64,000 bases of DNA from Hyparrhenia diplandra (GCA_015847255.1 JADLZK010011597.1:1-64000), one strand, 5' to 3'; shown: positions 33,882 to 45,514, counted from the first letter of the stretch. Numbers and translations: made by a program. The notes: generated from the letters alone by a model not told the origin.

Positions 33882-34480
33882 CACTACTAATTTTTTACCT
33901 TATTACACCGGCAATTTTTTGATGTAATAGGGCCAAAATTGATGCCATAGCTAGGTACCACATCAATTTCCCATTTGATGATAGAACGATGCAATATCTC
34001 TAGATGCAATAGCATTATCGCATCGATTCACCGTGACCGACGCGAGAGTTCGCTATTGCATCAACCATCTATTGTCTCTTGCATCATAATAGTTTTGATG
34101 CAAAATGGTTATCGCATCAAAATCAGTTTTGATGCAAGGTCCATGTTGCATCGACTATGAATGTTTCTTGCATCAATATAGCGAGATGCAAAAGGGTTAT
34201 TGCATCAAAATCATGTAGATGTAATACATCTAATAAATTTGATGCAATAAAAATTTCTATTGCAACGACTAACGCTCGGTGCAATAAAAACTATTGCATC
34301 GACATTGGGTTTGATGCAACACAACCAATTGCATCAGCATTTGGTCCGATGTCTGATGACCAGTTGCATCGACATTTGGTTCGGTGCAATGCAACCTATT
34401 GCATCGACATTACGTTAGCTGCTATTTTATATTGCGTCAATTTTTATTTGCTCAATAATGAAGAATTGAAAAAAAAGAAA
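33882..34480. repeat. E3 left subterminal repeats
   Basis: More than ten copies of 'gatgcaa' or 'ttgcatc' in both orientations, mostly 20-40 bp apart and often as 'ttgcatcgac'. This is the usual look of TNPA-binding subterminal arrays. Confidence 0.85.
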
Positions 34481-35411
34481 TTCACATAATTACATAAAAT
34501 GGCATAAAAGGGAAATTATATTAATAACTTTGATCATCCACATCCAATAATGTTTACAGTATGGAAATTAAAAGAAGCTTCATAGTTCAAGAATGTAATA
34601 GCAAGGTTCTTGGAATTGCATCCTAGACATGTAGAAACTAAGGACTCTTAGCACAGATCATGAAAAGTTCATTGCCGTTGCAGAATTCTTGGATCAATTC
34701 ATCCTACCAAACAGTCCGAGCAAATCTTCTCAAGGTTCACCTTCCTGCTCAATGGAAACAGCCCAAATAGCATATGCATTAGTAATTAAAATAAATAAAT
34801 AAATATATATATGCTTCAACTTTTGGTTAACATACTACTTGTAACCCACACGTCATATGGCCCCAATCAAACACCATCGGTGATGTTCACAGAAAAGTAC
34901 TATACATAGTTCAAGTGTAGAATTAATAATATCCAAATGCTTGCAGCTTCGTATATATGCACACCATGATCGACTTAATAATTAGAAGCTCAAGTGCAGA
35001 CTATAAGATATGTCATGGCAGCATTCCAGGCTTGAAGGTGTGTCGATCTTTTAAAAATAACTCCAAACCTATACATGAATTTGCCAAAAATTATATCTCT
35101 ATATCCCTGCTAATACAAGACAGTAGACCCATATCCCAGCAGGTACATAGTAATTAATTAATTGACAAACAGTTATACATAAACTAGCTGATAAGTATAT
35201 GACAAGTATATTTGATAATGAATAAACAGTGCGCTCATATAGTCATATATCATACCAGAATATAATCGATAAATTTCTAACTATTAGTATGAAGAGAACC
35301 AAGGCTGGCAAAATAATTATGCCTAAAAATCAATCAGCTCTTTAGGACACAACTCAATTTCGTAAGAACTCATTGATCCTTTATAATCATAAAAAGATAT
35401 CTCGCTTATAC
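34481..35411. other. E3 interior without a recognised gene
   Basis: AT-rich. It may hold the last exon and 3' UTR of the minus-strand TNPA-like gene. The run 'ataaataaataaatatatat' is near 34,792. Nothing else is supported. Confidence 0.5.
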
Positions 35412-36676
35412 CTTTCCGCCTTTCTTTCTCATATCTCGCTTTCTGCCTGCAATATTCATCAGTGTCTGTGGTGAAATCAATTTCCCTCGCACATTATTGT
35501 CTTTGTCATTGAAGAGAGATTTGTTGGCAGTGCTACGAGTTCTGCGACCAGATTGAATTTTATTTTGTATTCCCAATACACTTTGTGATAAATTCTGCAC
35601 AATCCAGGAGATTTGAATCAACAATCATCCTTAAGAAATATATATCTGCAGGTGATATTTTGGAAATATATTACCTCTTGCACATGTTCTCCTCCTTGGC
35701 TGGGAGCGGGAACAACAACAGGTCCATGGGAAGCTTTATTGTTTGTGGCCATTACAGTTTGCATCCCAGTCTGCATATTGAAAAGAGATGCACACTTACC
35801 AGCTCTAGATTATATGTAGGTGTCCATTACATTGGAATTTCCATTTATCAGAAAAATATTACCTGTGCTAAATGTGCATCTTCACATTCACTACTCAGAT
35901 CATCAGTGGCAGCCGCATTAGGACTGAATTGTGTAGGTTCAACGGTGGCTGTGGTTGGTGCAGCAGTCTTTGCATTGGAGTTATAGGGTGAAACATTAGC
36001 ACTCAAATATTTTTTTAAACCCATGTTGTTACTAAGCAATTAAGCTGTATTTACCTGTGCCGGTGCTTGATTGTGTTGTGCCAGTAGCGAAAAAAACTCT
36101 TGCTTTAGTTCTTCTCTAATCTTGTTACTTGTATTCTCTAGTTGTTGTTCTAGCTGCTGAATTTTTTCCTTGTCCCTCTCCCTCTCAGCAGCTTGAATGG
36201 CAAGCTGTTCTTTTAACTTCTCCACATCAGCTTGTGTCTCATTATTCTTTTGTTGGGCTGCTGCTGCTAATGCGGCTGCACGTGCTTGCTCTTCAATTCT
36301 TTCATTCATCAGTTGGCTTCGAGTCGGAAACTTCGCCATGTATCCATGTCCGGGACCTTTCTTGCTCCTGCATCCCGTGGTCTCCTTGTAGGTTTCGCGA
36401 AGAATGTGGCTTTCTTCATTTTTTGAAAGCACACAAGCCTCAGCTTCAATTCTCTCAATGATTTTGGCACATGTTTTATCCTAAATTTAATAAGGACATA
36501 ATTAGTGCTTTTAACTTTAGTAGTTCATAAATGTAAGAACATATATAGTTTTGATTGAAAAAAGTAGTACTTACATATACTTCCTTAGCATCATCTGAAG
36601 ACCATCGGCCTCTCTTTGAGCGTGTACTCCTCCAAAGTGCCAAATCATCTGGCTCTTCACCGGTCTCTAGGTCCCT
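35412..36676 (-). pseudogene. TNPA-like / Transposase_24 gene, C-terminal exons
   Basis: Exons with GT-AG borders, 5' to 3': 36676-36575 ('RDLETGEEPDDLALWR', 'STRSKRGRWSSDDAKEVY'); 36480-36055 ('DKTCAKIIERIEAEA', 'GPGHGYMAKFPTRSQLMNER' and a long charged helix ending 'LLAQHNQAPAQ'); 35967-35863 (probable, Thr/Ala-rich, ends 'EDAHLAQ'); 35770-35675 ('TGMQTVMATNNKASHG'); 35594-35412 ('NLSQSVLGIQNKIQSGRRTR'). The 'GPG.GY......RSQLM.ERIEEQ' pattern and coiled coil are typical of the plant En/Spm Transposase_24 family. These proteins bind CACTA subterminal repeats, as TNPA does. The upstream exons are missing, so the copy is 5'-truncated. The exons shown are open, which suggests recent decay. Confidence 0.82.
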
Positions 36677-36829
36677 CTAAGGTGAGAAATCAAAATTGAA
36701 CAAAATCAGATTATTTTTTATCTCTCCACATCCCTTTTGTACGTATCTTCTTCACATCACATCTTTGCAAAAAAATCTTCCTCACATCACAAATCAATGT
36801 TTATTTAAATAAATCAATAAATTATTCAT

Positions 36830-37281
36830 GATGCCTTTGTGACATAGAAAATAAATTTGTGACATAGTAAATACCATCACTAGATGAAATTAGATTAGTT
36901 GTATGACTGGATGTAATAAAAAAATTACATTTTGCATCGGAGTTTACCGCTATCAATCCGATGCAATAGTATTTCCTAATTGCACCAATATTAAAAAACC
37001 GTGCAATACCGACTACGTATTGCATCATAAAAAATGTTATCGCAACAACAATTGTCTGATGCAATAATGTCTACCTATTGCATCTTGGGTATGAAATCGG
37101 TGCAATAGGCTATATCTATTGCATCGACGCAAATTACTACCGCATCAAATTCATTCCCGATGCAATAATGCACACCTATTGCATCAAACTTTCAAAATTG
37201 ATGCAATAGGACCCATCTATCGCATCAAATTTGCGTTTGATGCAATGAGAAGCGATGCGATAGGGTCGAAAATTAGTAGTG
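36830..37281. repeat. E3 right subterminal repeats
   Basis: Dense 'gatgcaatag' and 'tattgcatc' copies mirror the left array and end at the CACTA terminus. Confidence 0.85.
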
Positions 37282-37909
37282 GCGGCTCCGAGCAGCAAGG
37301 TCATCGGTCGCCAGCCAGTAGCCGGGTGGCTAGAAGGTCCATCGGGCGGTCCCGCTTAGGAGAGGGCGGGATGTAGTTGGAGTCGAGTCGGAGCGGGGGT
37401 CGGCCGCCGGCGCCTCCACCATCGGTTCCTTGCCCTTGTCCTCCGCCTCCATCTCCTCCCCGTGCGCTTTGTTGGATCCCCGAGCCCCGAGGCGCCCATG
37501 GCGCCGAAGAATGCAAAGAGAATGTGGCTGGATGAGAACTGGAATGGATGATCGCCATGATCGAGGATGTGCTTAAATAGTGAGTCGCGGTTGCTCCACT
37601 TCCCCACGATCAACGCCAAGGCGTCCAAAGCAATCGCATGGAATTCACACGATCGCCGTTGGAATTCGCGACGATCTCTCGCTGGCCGAGGCTTTCACGC
37701 GCCAGACGGTGTTGCGATTCAATTCCTAGGCTGCGTTTCTAATGGCGCTACGGACGACAACCAGTCTCCACCTTCATTGATCACCGCCGGGCCCACACAT
37801 GAACCGGCGCTGATTAACAAAACGGTGAAACAAATATAATTATATCCGAAAAAAAATCGATTTATTGAAATCATTAATTTTATCTCGGCGTTAATGCATT
37901 GAGAGTTCA

Positions 37910-38480
37910 ACTAACCCCGTCGCCACGCCACGCACCACCGTATTATAAATTTTCATTTTAGTATACTACATGATATAGTATATATAGGTCGCCGTAGGTC
38001 ATGGCTCGTGATACGTCACTACCGCAGCCTTGAGAATCGTGTTGCTCTAGTCTTCACTACCGGTTCCGCTTTAATTAAACCCAAAGGTGTCTCGCTTCCC
38101 ATGAGAAAAGGCCGAGCACCCCGCCGCTGCATCGTCGACGGGTTATATCAATGTTAGTAATAACACCGCCGGGTACTTTCAAGACACCGGCAGCGATCAC
38201 ATATATCATCGCCGGTGCTCACTACGCGGCAATGTTATGGAGTACCACCGCCGGTTAAAACCGAGAACCGGCGGTGTTTTGCATTGTCAACGGGCGAACG
38301 CGAGACGGCCGACCCTGCAACATTGCGCAGCGGGAGAAGCTGTTGCGACGTTCGCCGTACCACGCCAAGCCCACGGTGCTTGGTTTATGCCGGTGCCTAT
38401 TATCCCGGCAGGTGAACGTCCCATATTCACGCCGGGTGCCATTTGAGACCCGGCAAAGGATCAAATCATTACCACGGCAT
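37910..38480. repeat. E1 internal subterminal-type repeat block
   Basis: Repeated 'caccgccgg', 'accggcggtgtt', 'atcatcgccggtgc' and 'cactaccggt' words. The text resembles E2 at 54,790-55,110. No gene here; the open frames are repeat artefacts. Confidence 0.65.
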
Positions 38481-38486
38481 CTAGCC

Positions 38487-38757
38487 TATAAAAAACGGCT
38501 AGTGCGGCCCTTAGGTTTGCAATTCAGTTCTCTTGGTCCTCTTTCTTGACACTCTTGATTCGGTTGGTTCGTTTCTTCTTCCTCGATCTTTCTCGCTACT
38601 CTCCACATACATATCTATGGCCTCTCTATGGGAGAAAGCCCTCCACGCACAGATATCGTTCTTATGCATCTTAGGCCACCAAAATGGTTCACACACAAGA
38701 GGTGCTACAAGAGTCTTACCGAAGATTGAGCAATGTCGAAGGTTAGAACATTTGTGA
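38487..38757 (+). CDS. WEKALH module 1 (E1): TATA box and small ORF
   Basis: 'cctataaaaaacgg' (TATA 38,487-38,494) precedes a CT-rich leader and the ATG at 38,617. This gives 'MASLWEKALHAQISFLCILG' then 'HQNGSHTRGATRVLPKIEQC', stop at 38,757 (46 aa). The family is not recognised. The same start, 'MA[SF][LI]WEKALH', occurs at 41,491 (minus) and 54,449 (minus, in E2), each with a TATA-like box 90-230 bp upstream. The copies diverge quickly after the first ten residues, so coding function is doubtful. The conserved part may be leader and promoter rather than protein. Confidence 0.4.
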
Positions 38758-39610
38758 GATTCACGCGGAGCCATCCGGGCTCGTGTGCTTGAGAGGTCGA
38801 CATTTGGATTTACATGTCCATATGAGACATGGCATTCTCCGAATAAGATCATATCGATTTATGAAAATGCGCTTCAATGAAAATGTCCTTTGGTGATCAA
38901 AGCAGATTTTCATAGATTAACATGATCTTCTCTTGCGAATGCCTATGCATGCTATCATTGGACAAAACCACGGCTTGGTGAGCAAAAGATTATACGTAAG
39001 GCATCCTTGTTGTGGATTCAATGTAAATCCAGAGTTATGCCCTCCTTGTCGATCGAGCACAAGAAACCTCACAGAAAGCACCGATGGAACGTCATCAGCG
39101 CCGATGGGCTTTCAAAAATCCCATCAGAATTTCATCGGCAAGAAGAATCACATTACCTTCCGGCGTTTTTATTTTAAAATGTTTGTACACTTTTTGATGA
39201 GAACATTGATCTATTCTTGTAAAGGTCTTTGTTATCATATATGTAACTTTTTTAAGGTCTTTTTTATCATATATGTAATCGGATATTGTAATCGGTTTGC
39301 TCCTCTCTCTATATATATGTAATCGTGTGTTCCTTTCCAATGGATGTTTGCATTTATATATCATAATACTTGATTCTTCTTATTTTTTCGACGCCCTTCT
39401 TATCTTTCATGGACGAACATAAATATATAAATGCTCTATGTACTAACCGAAAAGTTATTACTAAACTGTCCAAGTAATCTCACGGCAAAGGAAAGATATT
39501 ACTAAAGGTTTCGGTTTGAAATATATCAACGCTGTGTTTTAATAGAGCCCCGGCAGTAAAAGAGACAACACTACCGGTTTGCAAAATACAAAAACCGATA
39601 GTGATCAGCC
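38758..39610. other. E1 segment downstream of WEKALH module 1
   Basis: No known gene. It contains the counterpart of E2 sequence near 53,980-54,110, including text like 'gtgtacaaacacattaa' (reversed here near 39,180). Short subterminal words ('cactaccggtttgc') lie near 39,570. Confidence 0.5.
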
Positions 39611-41027
39611 TTCTATCGCGTTTATCACGTAGGAAAATCTAATAATAAAAATATGGATCAGAAAAACCTAAGATCTTGTGTGGGGCATAATTTGGGTGCA
39701 CAAGGTTGTAAAAAAATTCAAGACATTTCTACATTGTGGGAGTAGACATGCTTCACAAGGTACATGACCCCTTTCATCTAAGCATGACCGACAATTACAT
39801 CCATAAGGTATCTTTGGGTCATCTTGGTTCCGATGTGGTCTCGCCTCAAACTTTTTCTTAGGCGTGCACGTGCATGCCACGTGTGAAGGAACCACTCGAT
39901 GTTTGAGATTTTTCGGACAAGGTTTGGTATTTTTTTCAATTAAATTGAATTTCTACGCCGACTACCCCGACGAGTAATTACAAGGTTGAACTGGGGTTAC
40001 CCACTATGAGCCGGAAAGTGGTGCCAAAATTTCCCACATGGTCTCATGTGTCCTTGGAGGCAATTCAAAGGTGTAGGTTGGTGCAAAATTCATAAGTTTT
40101 CAATCTTTAATTAACCTCCTTCTATCAGCGTTTATCACGTAGGAAAATCTAATAATAAAAATATGGATCAGAAAAACCTAAGATCTTGTGTGGGGGCATA
40201 ATTTGGGTGCACAAGGTTGTAAAAAAAAAAAAAAAATTCAAGACATTTCTACATTGTGGGGAGTAGACATGCTTCACAAAGGTACATGACCCCTTTCGCC
40301 GGAAGCATGACCGACAATTACATCCATAAGCTATCTTTGGGTCATCTTGGTTAGGGTGTGGTCAAACCTCAAACTTTTTTCTTAGACGTGCACATGCCAC
40401 GTGTGAAAGGAACCACGATGTTTGAGATTTTTCTGGATAAGGTTTGGTATTTTTTTCCAATTAAATTGAATTTCTACGCGACAACCCCCGAAAGTAATTA
40501 CAAGGTTGAAATGGGGGGTTACCCACTAACAGAGAGCAGTGGTGCAAAATTTCCCACATGGTCTCATGTGTCCTAGGAGGCAATTCAAAGGTGTAGGTTG
40601 GTGCAAAATTCATAAGTTTCAAGTTTAATTAACCTCCTTCTATCGCAGCGTTTATCACGTAAAAAAAATCTAATAATAAAAATATGGATCGAGAAAAACC
40701 TAAGATCTTGTGTGGGGGCATAATTTGGGTGCACAAGGTTGTAAAAAAATTCAAGACATTTCTACATTGTGGGAGTAGACATGCTTCACAAAGGTACATG
40801 ACCCGTTTCGCCGAAGCATGATCGACAATTACATCCATAAGCTATCTTTGGGTCATCTTGGTTCCGGTGTGGTCTCGGCCTCCAACTTTTTCTTAGACGC
40901 GTGCACATGCCACGTGTGAAGGAAACCACGATGTTTGAGATTTTTCGGACAAGGTTTGGTATTTTTTTTTCAATTAAATTGAATTTCTACGCTGATGACC
41001 CCGCAGTAATTACAAAGTTGAACTAGG
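39611..41027. repeat. Tandem repeat of about 510-520 bp, 2.8 copies (E1)
   Basis: The phrase 'ttctatcgcgtttatcacgt' or 'ttctatcagcgtttatcac' starts units at 39,611, 40,120 and 40,638, giving 509- and 518-bp periods; the third unit stops near 41,027. Units are highly alike, with small indels in A-runs. The same unit, inverted, occurs in E2 at about 51,050-51,990. Confidence 0.9.
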
Positions 41028-41366
41028 ATTATACATACTTCACAAAAGCATTACAATTAATTGATTACAATTGACACGCGGTACAATAATCAAAGTGTAC
41101 AAACACATTAAGAAATAACCACCTCAAAAACACCCTTCTAGCACCTATGCCCGAGGTGGTTACAATGCTACACGTTATGCTTATTGATCTAAATAAGGCG
41201 GATGGGACCTCTCGCGGAAGAACCAATGTCTCTCCGTGCGGCGGCAAAGGCCCGACAGAGAGGCGGGGCTCTCATCTCCCGGCGGACGAAGCACAAGAAT
41301 GCATGCTACTTGGCTCCCGCTTTTCCGTCCTAAGCGGTCCATGCAACAATGGCGTTGCGAGCATCA

Positions 41367-41584
41367 TCACACCTTACAGAAGCAACGTTGTAGCTTAATC
41401 TTCAAAAAACACCCTTCTAGTACCTGCCAGATACACCGTCTACCCATGGTAAAATGTTTATATGGAGGGCTTTCTCCCAAATAGAGGCCATTTATGTGGA
41501 TAGGAGAATTGACAAATACCTGTAGGTCACTGGCGACGGCAGTTCGCCATACATGGCTCTCTCTCGCGTGGCTGTTTTTATAGG
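41367..41584 (-). CDS. WEKALH module 2 (E1, inverted copy)
   Basis: On the minus strand, 'ctataaaaacagcc' near 41,575 is a TATA-like box. The ATG at 41,491 reads 'MASIWEKALHINILPW' and stops soon after ('VSGRY' stop). The flanking 'gtgtacaaacacattaa' near 41,095 is also found beside the E2 copy. Very short and degenerate; see module 1. Confidence 0.35.
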
Positions 41585-41715
41585 CGGTGGTAGGTGGGAA
41601 TGAGCGGTGGTAGGTGGCAACAAGCAGGATCTTATCACCGTGAGCGGTGGTAGGGTGGCAAAATAAAGATCTTATCACCGTGAGTGGTGGTACCGTGTGG
41701 AGGTGCCAACAAGGT
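41585..41715. repeat. Short minisatellite in E1
   Basis: 'gagcggtggtaggtggcaa' and 'gatcttatcaccgt' alternate two to three times, with a period of roughly 45-50 bp. Confidence 0.65.
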
Positions 41716-41876
41716 CCGACATGCCGGGTCGTCACCGACGCTTTACCCTAAGAAGGAACCTATAATGTAACATTGCTAGGCTACCTAAACCGCAGTGATT
41801 AACTATAGAAATGGGCGCGAGGTGAAAAATTTCACGAAGTCATTTGAACCCGCGCCATTCGCTCCAAACCTCGACG

Positions 41877-42950
41877 ATATATAAGTATTAGCCGGCGCGG
41901 CGAGCGAAATTTTCCTGTGTCATTTCAACCCCGCGCCCAATCACCGCCCCACCACTGCGCGCCGACGGCGAGCACCACCCACCACACACGCCGCTAGCCG
42001 TCGGGCCGCCCTACGCCCCCCCATTCTCTTCTTCTCCGACGTCCCCAACGCTACGGCGCCCGGCGCCTTCCATCTGAGAAACTAATTAGCCATTTAGTTC
42101 CTCGAGATTTTGCCTATGAGAATGAGATCTAATTCGCGGTTGTTCTCGCCTTTCGCCCGCTTTGTTCTTCGGGCCCACGACGACGGGGACCGCCGCTACA
42201 CCGGGCACCGGGCCGGCCGCTGACCTCTCCCGCCGCCCCCGTCGCCCGACACCGTACCGCCGACCTCGAAGCGCTCGATTCGCGGAAGAACGCCCGTCCG
42301 CGCTGCTTCCCCTTCTAGGGCGCTGCGTCTCGCGACCGCCCGACAAGACAGAGCACGCGGACCTCCACCGAAGCTTCGGTGAGTGCGTCGGCCGGTGCCT
42401 TTTGAGTTGTTCGTTGAAATGCCCGTGTTGATAAATCTAACTTTGCTATTTCCTTTTTCTATTTACATTTTTGCTTTCAAACAGTTCGGGATCCTTATAT
42501 AGTAGCAAAAGTTTTTTAATTGGTCTATGGTGAACAAATTAGATTTAAACATTGTGGTCATTTACAGCAATGATTGAAGACATTCTAATGCTCGAAGTGT
42601 GATTGAAATGAAATAGATGTTGAAATTCATGAGTTTCGTGGTGTTCAAAATCTTATTGTACAACATTTCGAATGACATAGCATTAACATCCTATTTTGGC
42701 TGCATGTATAGGCAAACCATGGCGTGGTGTGTAGTGCATGTTGGTCAAGTGCCGTGGATCTATCGAACACGGGAAGATTGCTCGCTCAAGTCTCTCGCTA
42801 CCCGGTAATTGTTACAAAAATACAAGACCGAAGTGAAGCTTTCGGGGGCCTACTATGGTGAAAACTTTCACTATCAAACATTACCGAGATCGATGAGAAG
42901 CCTCTCTCCATAGATATGAAGATTAGGAGAATTGTGACTTGGCCTATGAA
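41877..42950 (+). pseudogene. Viroplasmin/RNase H1-N-like module (E1)
   Basis: TATA-like 'atatataag' near 41,880, a GC-rich first exon region (42,000-42,400), then after an 'atgtatag' acceptor an ATG at 42,719 reads 'MAWCVVHVGQVPWIYRTRED'. After two small shifts it continues with 'CYKKYKT'-like text and 'AYYGENFHYQTLPRSMRSL'. The pattern 'W.VV.VG.VPGIY..WE.C..QV.GY....YKKYKT.EEA..AY' is that of the Cauli_VI (viroplasmin, RNase H1 N-terminal) fold, which binds RNA/DNA hybrid in RNase H1. No RNase H catalytic domain follows. A stop after 'SLATR' breaks this copy. Confidence 0.6.
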
Positions 42951-43139
42951 AGATGTTTTGATTTCGGGCCATGGCTATTGTCATTGTTTTCCTTATTTGG
43001 AAGTTGATGTCCTAGGTTTAATTTCTCAGAGAACATTAGGTGGAGTTAGTTGTATGTAACCTTTGAACCATGTAATGTATCTATGATGCTTTTATGGGTT
43101 TAAAAATAGCTGATTTTCAGGAAAAAATTCAAAAATTAT
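42951..43139 (+). other. E1 spacer after the viroplasmin-like module
   Basis: Probably its 3' UTR; 'gaagttgatgtcctaggttt' has an inverted counterpart near 49,850 in E2. Confidence 0.45.
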
Positions 43140-43737
43140 AAAAATTTTTAAACTAAAACGCCGGGTGGCATGGGCCCGATAAGTTGAATGACATACAAAC
43201 CGGTAGTATAACTACACCAAACACTATCGGTTTGAATTACAAACCGCCATCGATGATGAAATATCACCGCGGTTGCACTAACCAACCGATAGTCTCCACT
43301 CTAATAACGCCGTCGGGTTGAAATCAGGTAAACAAGTTGTTCACGTAAAGTTCATCGACGGGTTCAATGTAAACCGACATTGTTAGCTCTTCGATACACC
43401 GGCCGGCTCAATCCAACCCCGATAGTGTTATCCCTACAGTTGCTTCGGTTCATTAAAGCCCGACGGTGCTCCCCAATATCAACTCACGGGCCGACTTCCT
43501 CAACCTGCGCATTGCTTGGATCAAAAAATGTTGCCGGCCCCCGGAACACCGGATAGTGTTCGGTGAGGATTAATCGCCGGTTCGATATCAAACCGCAGCC
43601 TCTCCTCGCATCACCGCCCGGTGTTTTGACCGGTAGTGTTTCAAACCCCACATCACTACCGCTATGGTTCGCGGCTCAGTTTGGGCAGCTGAAGGGGGTT
43701 GGAGCCCTGCAAAGAATGGACAATTCTAGTAGTAGTG
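43140..43737. repeat. E1 right terminal and subterminal repeats
   Basis: Many 'ctaccggtttg', 'accggtagtg' and 'ccgccggtg'-like words. The block is the inverted match of E2's left end (49,136-49,690), down to 'gggcccg' followed by 'gccaccc' variants. It ends in the CACTA terminus. Confidence 0.85.
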
Positions 43738-44601
43738 ACCCGGTTGACCGTGCTGGTGGAGCCGGGTGGGGCTTGGCGCGTTGAGCCCCTGTCACGCCTA
43801 CGTTGGGGGGGGGCCACCCAAACCCGCTTCGCCTTTGCCCGGGTCAAAATTGCCAAAAAAAATTTCGAAAATAAAGAAAAAAATTGCTAAGGTTTTTGCA
43901 CGCCAGAGAACGTGTTGAATTTCTATAGGCCACAATGGTTCTAACTTTTGTGTTCCTTGTCCTAGGAAAAAAATATAAAAAATAAATAAAAAATAAAAAA
44001 ATTGTGATACTTTGGGACTTAAAATCCGAGAAAAAACGAAATAGTGTGTTTGTCGTGGTGCTTGTCGTGGTGCTTGTTCCATCCGTGTTGTTTATCCTTT
44101 GTTGTTTTGTTTCATCTTTTTGTTATCCATCGCCTCAAAAATCTCCCTCGTCTTAGACCATCCTTTACTACTATGGAGTCTCCGCCTCTTGGGCTTACGA
44201 GAGCAAGCAAAGCTTGGATGGAGATTTTAGTTGCCGCATGTTTCTACTTTCCTTGGTCATGCCTAAAATGACGTAGATTTTTGAATGGTTGGAGTAATCC
44301 CATGGCGCGACAGCCACGCCGCATTGGGCTGCTGGGCTGACGATAGGCCGCCGCGCCACATGCAATGGCGCCGACAAGTCGGGCCGGGCACGCGGCTCCA
44401 CGCCAAAGACCGGCCAACATTGGGTGCGGCGTGGGCTTCACACGCCGCGCCATTGCATGTGGCGTGACATAGTGCAAATATCGCTACGGGCGCTACTCGG
44501 GCGCGACCAAAAGGAATATGACGCACAAATATTTTCAAAATCGGGGACAGATTTGATTTTTTTAAAAAAAGTCAAATTTTATAAAAAAATCCCAGCCGGA
44601 A

Positions 44602-44789
44602 CCACCTTCACTCCAAGTCTCCAAGGACCAATCACTTCATTTCAAGTCGGTGAAATACTACGCTGTGCACCATCAGTTGGGTGAATGAATTAAACTTGGG
44701 GTCGCCTCCATTTAAAGAATGCATATATGTAAAAAAAGTTTACGAGAAACCTGTAAATGAAATTTCTTAAATATTAGGATAAAATTCCT
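44602..44789. other. Flank right of the MULE
   Basis: It should join to 31,534 before the MULE insertion. No gene was recognised. Confidence 0.45.
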
Positions 44790-45514
44790 ATGTTTTATTC
44801 ATTTGCAACCATTCTTGATCCTAGAGGTAAGATGAAAGGATTCAAGATAGCCTTAGAACTACTTGGTAAGGCAATCGTGATCCGATTACACTTTGTGCTA
44901 TGGTGATGTGAAAGATGAGTTAACCGTGATCAAGTTTTCCAAGTACCGTGAGAAATATGGTTCAACCGCAGTACAGCAAGGGCCCCCCGATTCCTCTATT
45001 TGGTGCTAGTAACATATGGGGAAGGATCTTTGACTCCTCATCTACTTCAGCTACTACATCCGGTGTCGTTAGTGAGCTTTTCAAATTACCTCGACAGCTG
45101 ACCCTCGCGGGCATGAAGTGACCCTAACTTTGACATCCTTCTTTGGTGGGCGTGATCACAAACAAACCTATCCTATATTGTCTATTATGGCTCGAGATAT
45201 CATGGCTATCCCCTCGCTTTACCGTGGTCCTCCGAATCTTGTTTTAGCTTGATGGGTAGGATACTTGAAGAACGACAGGCTACCTTTTGCCCCGAGTGTG
45301 GAGATGCTCACTTGCATCAAAGATTGGGACCAAGCGACAAGAAAGGCGAACATACAGTTGTGGACAAAGACCTAGAAGAGCTCTTCAAGAATCTTTGGCT
45401 TGGTGATCCTCCCGAACCCGGCGGCACCCCAGAATGGCCGACGGCGGCGGGAGAGGATCGGTTGGCGCCATCGGCGAAAGAACGCACCGCCAGAGGGAGA
45501 TTTGGATAGCGCAA
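44790..45514 (+). pseudogene. hAT transposase C-terminal remnant
   Basis: Pieces in three frames: 'FATILDPRGKMKGFKIALEL' at 44,800, 'YTLCYGDVKDELTVIKFSKY' near 44,883, 'YPILSIMARDIMAIPS' near 45,170 and 'ESCFSLMGRILEERQATL' near 45,235. This is the C-terminal RNase H-fold end and dimerisation region of plant hAT transposases. Frameshifts and a TGA after 'WWA' kill it. A final open piece ends at 45,509 ('DLEELFKNLWLGDPPEPGG'). The N-terminal part and BED finger are absent. Confidence 0.82.

Larger units (their letters stand above)
33882..37281 (-). mobile_element. CACTA element E3 nested in E1
   Basis: Ends: 'cactactaattttttac' at 33,882 and, reversed, 'cactactaattttcgac' at 37,281. TSD GCG lies at 33,879-33,881 and 37,282-37,284. 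It is 3.4 kb. Both subterminal regions are packed with 'tattgcatc' and 'gatgcaata' motifs. It keeps the 3' exons of a TNPA/Transposase_24-type gene on the minus strand, but no TNP2-type transposase, so it is a deletion derivative. Confidence 0.92.
33667..37558 (-). pseudogene. KVE module d, interrupted by CACTA E3
   Basis: The 5' part is at 37,558-37,282: ATG at 37,558, a TATA-like 'ctatttaagc' near 37,575, and a glycine/arginine-rich peptide with 'DSNYIPPSPKRDRPMDLLA'. The 3' part is at 33,881-33,667, reading 'LKELADVSYRLLPRVEPPLE', 'EKMNHYAPKVEQVAGIALKA' and 'LAKKDDAKY', stop. Joining across E3 (TSD GCG) puts the two parts in one transcription unit, although a TGA follows 'LLAGDR' just before the E3 site. 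'EK..HYA.KVE..A.I' aligns with 'EKANFYAFKVEAMADIL' in E2. The reading of one split module is inferred. Confidence 0.45.
31715..43737 (+). mobile_element. CACTA element E1 (large, non-autonomous, modular)
   Basis: It begins 'cactactacagaatcgctc' and ends 'aattctagtagtagtg', with TSD ACC at 31,712-31,714 and 43,738-43,740. Its own length is about 8.6 kb after subtracting nested E3. Subterminal 'accggcggt' type repeats lie at both ends and between modules. Contents from the left: three KVE modules, a repeat block, a WEKALH module, a tandem repeat of about 510-520 bp, a second WEKALH module (inverted) and a viroplasmin-like module. No TNP2/TNPD transposase was recognised, so mobility would need a partner. 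E2 is a second, inverted member of the same family. Confidence 0.88.
31544..44592. mobile_element. Non-autonomous MULE split by CACTA element E1
   Basis: Long imperfect terminal inverted repeats: left 31,544-31,711 and right 44,440-44,592. They share, from the ends inward, 'ataaaatttgac', 'tttgaaaatatttgt', 'tttggtcgcgcc' and 'gatatttgcactatgtc'. The 9-bp flanks are 'cagctggaa' (31,535-31,543) and 'cagccggaa' (44,593-44,601), one mismatch, as expected for Mutator-like elements. Without E1 the element is about 1.0 kb and has no transposase. Near 44,350-44,460 the right part also holds a hairpin of 'gcgccacatgcaatggcgcc' against its own complement. Confidence 0.78.

Noticed and set aside
39611..41027. 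CRISPR-like or satellite array
   Set aside because: Units are about 500 bp with no short spacers, they lie inside a plant transposon, and there are only 2.8 copies.
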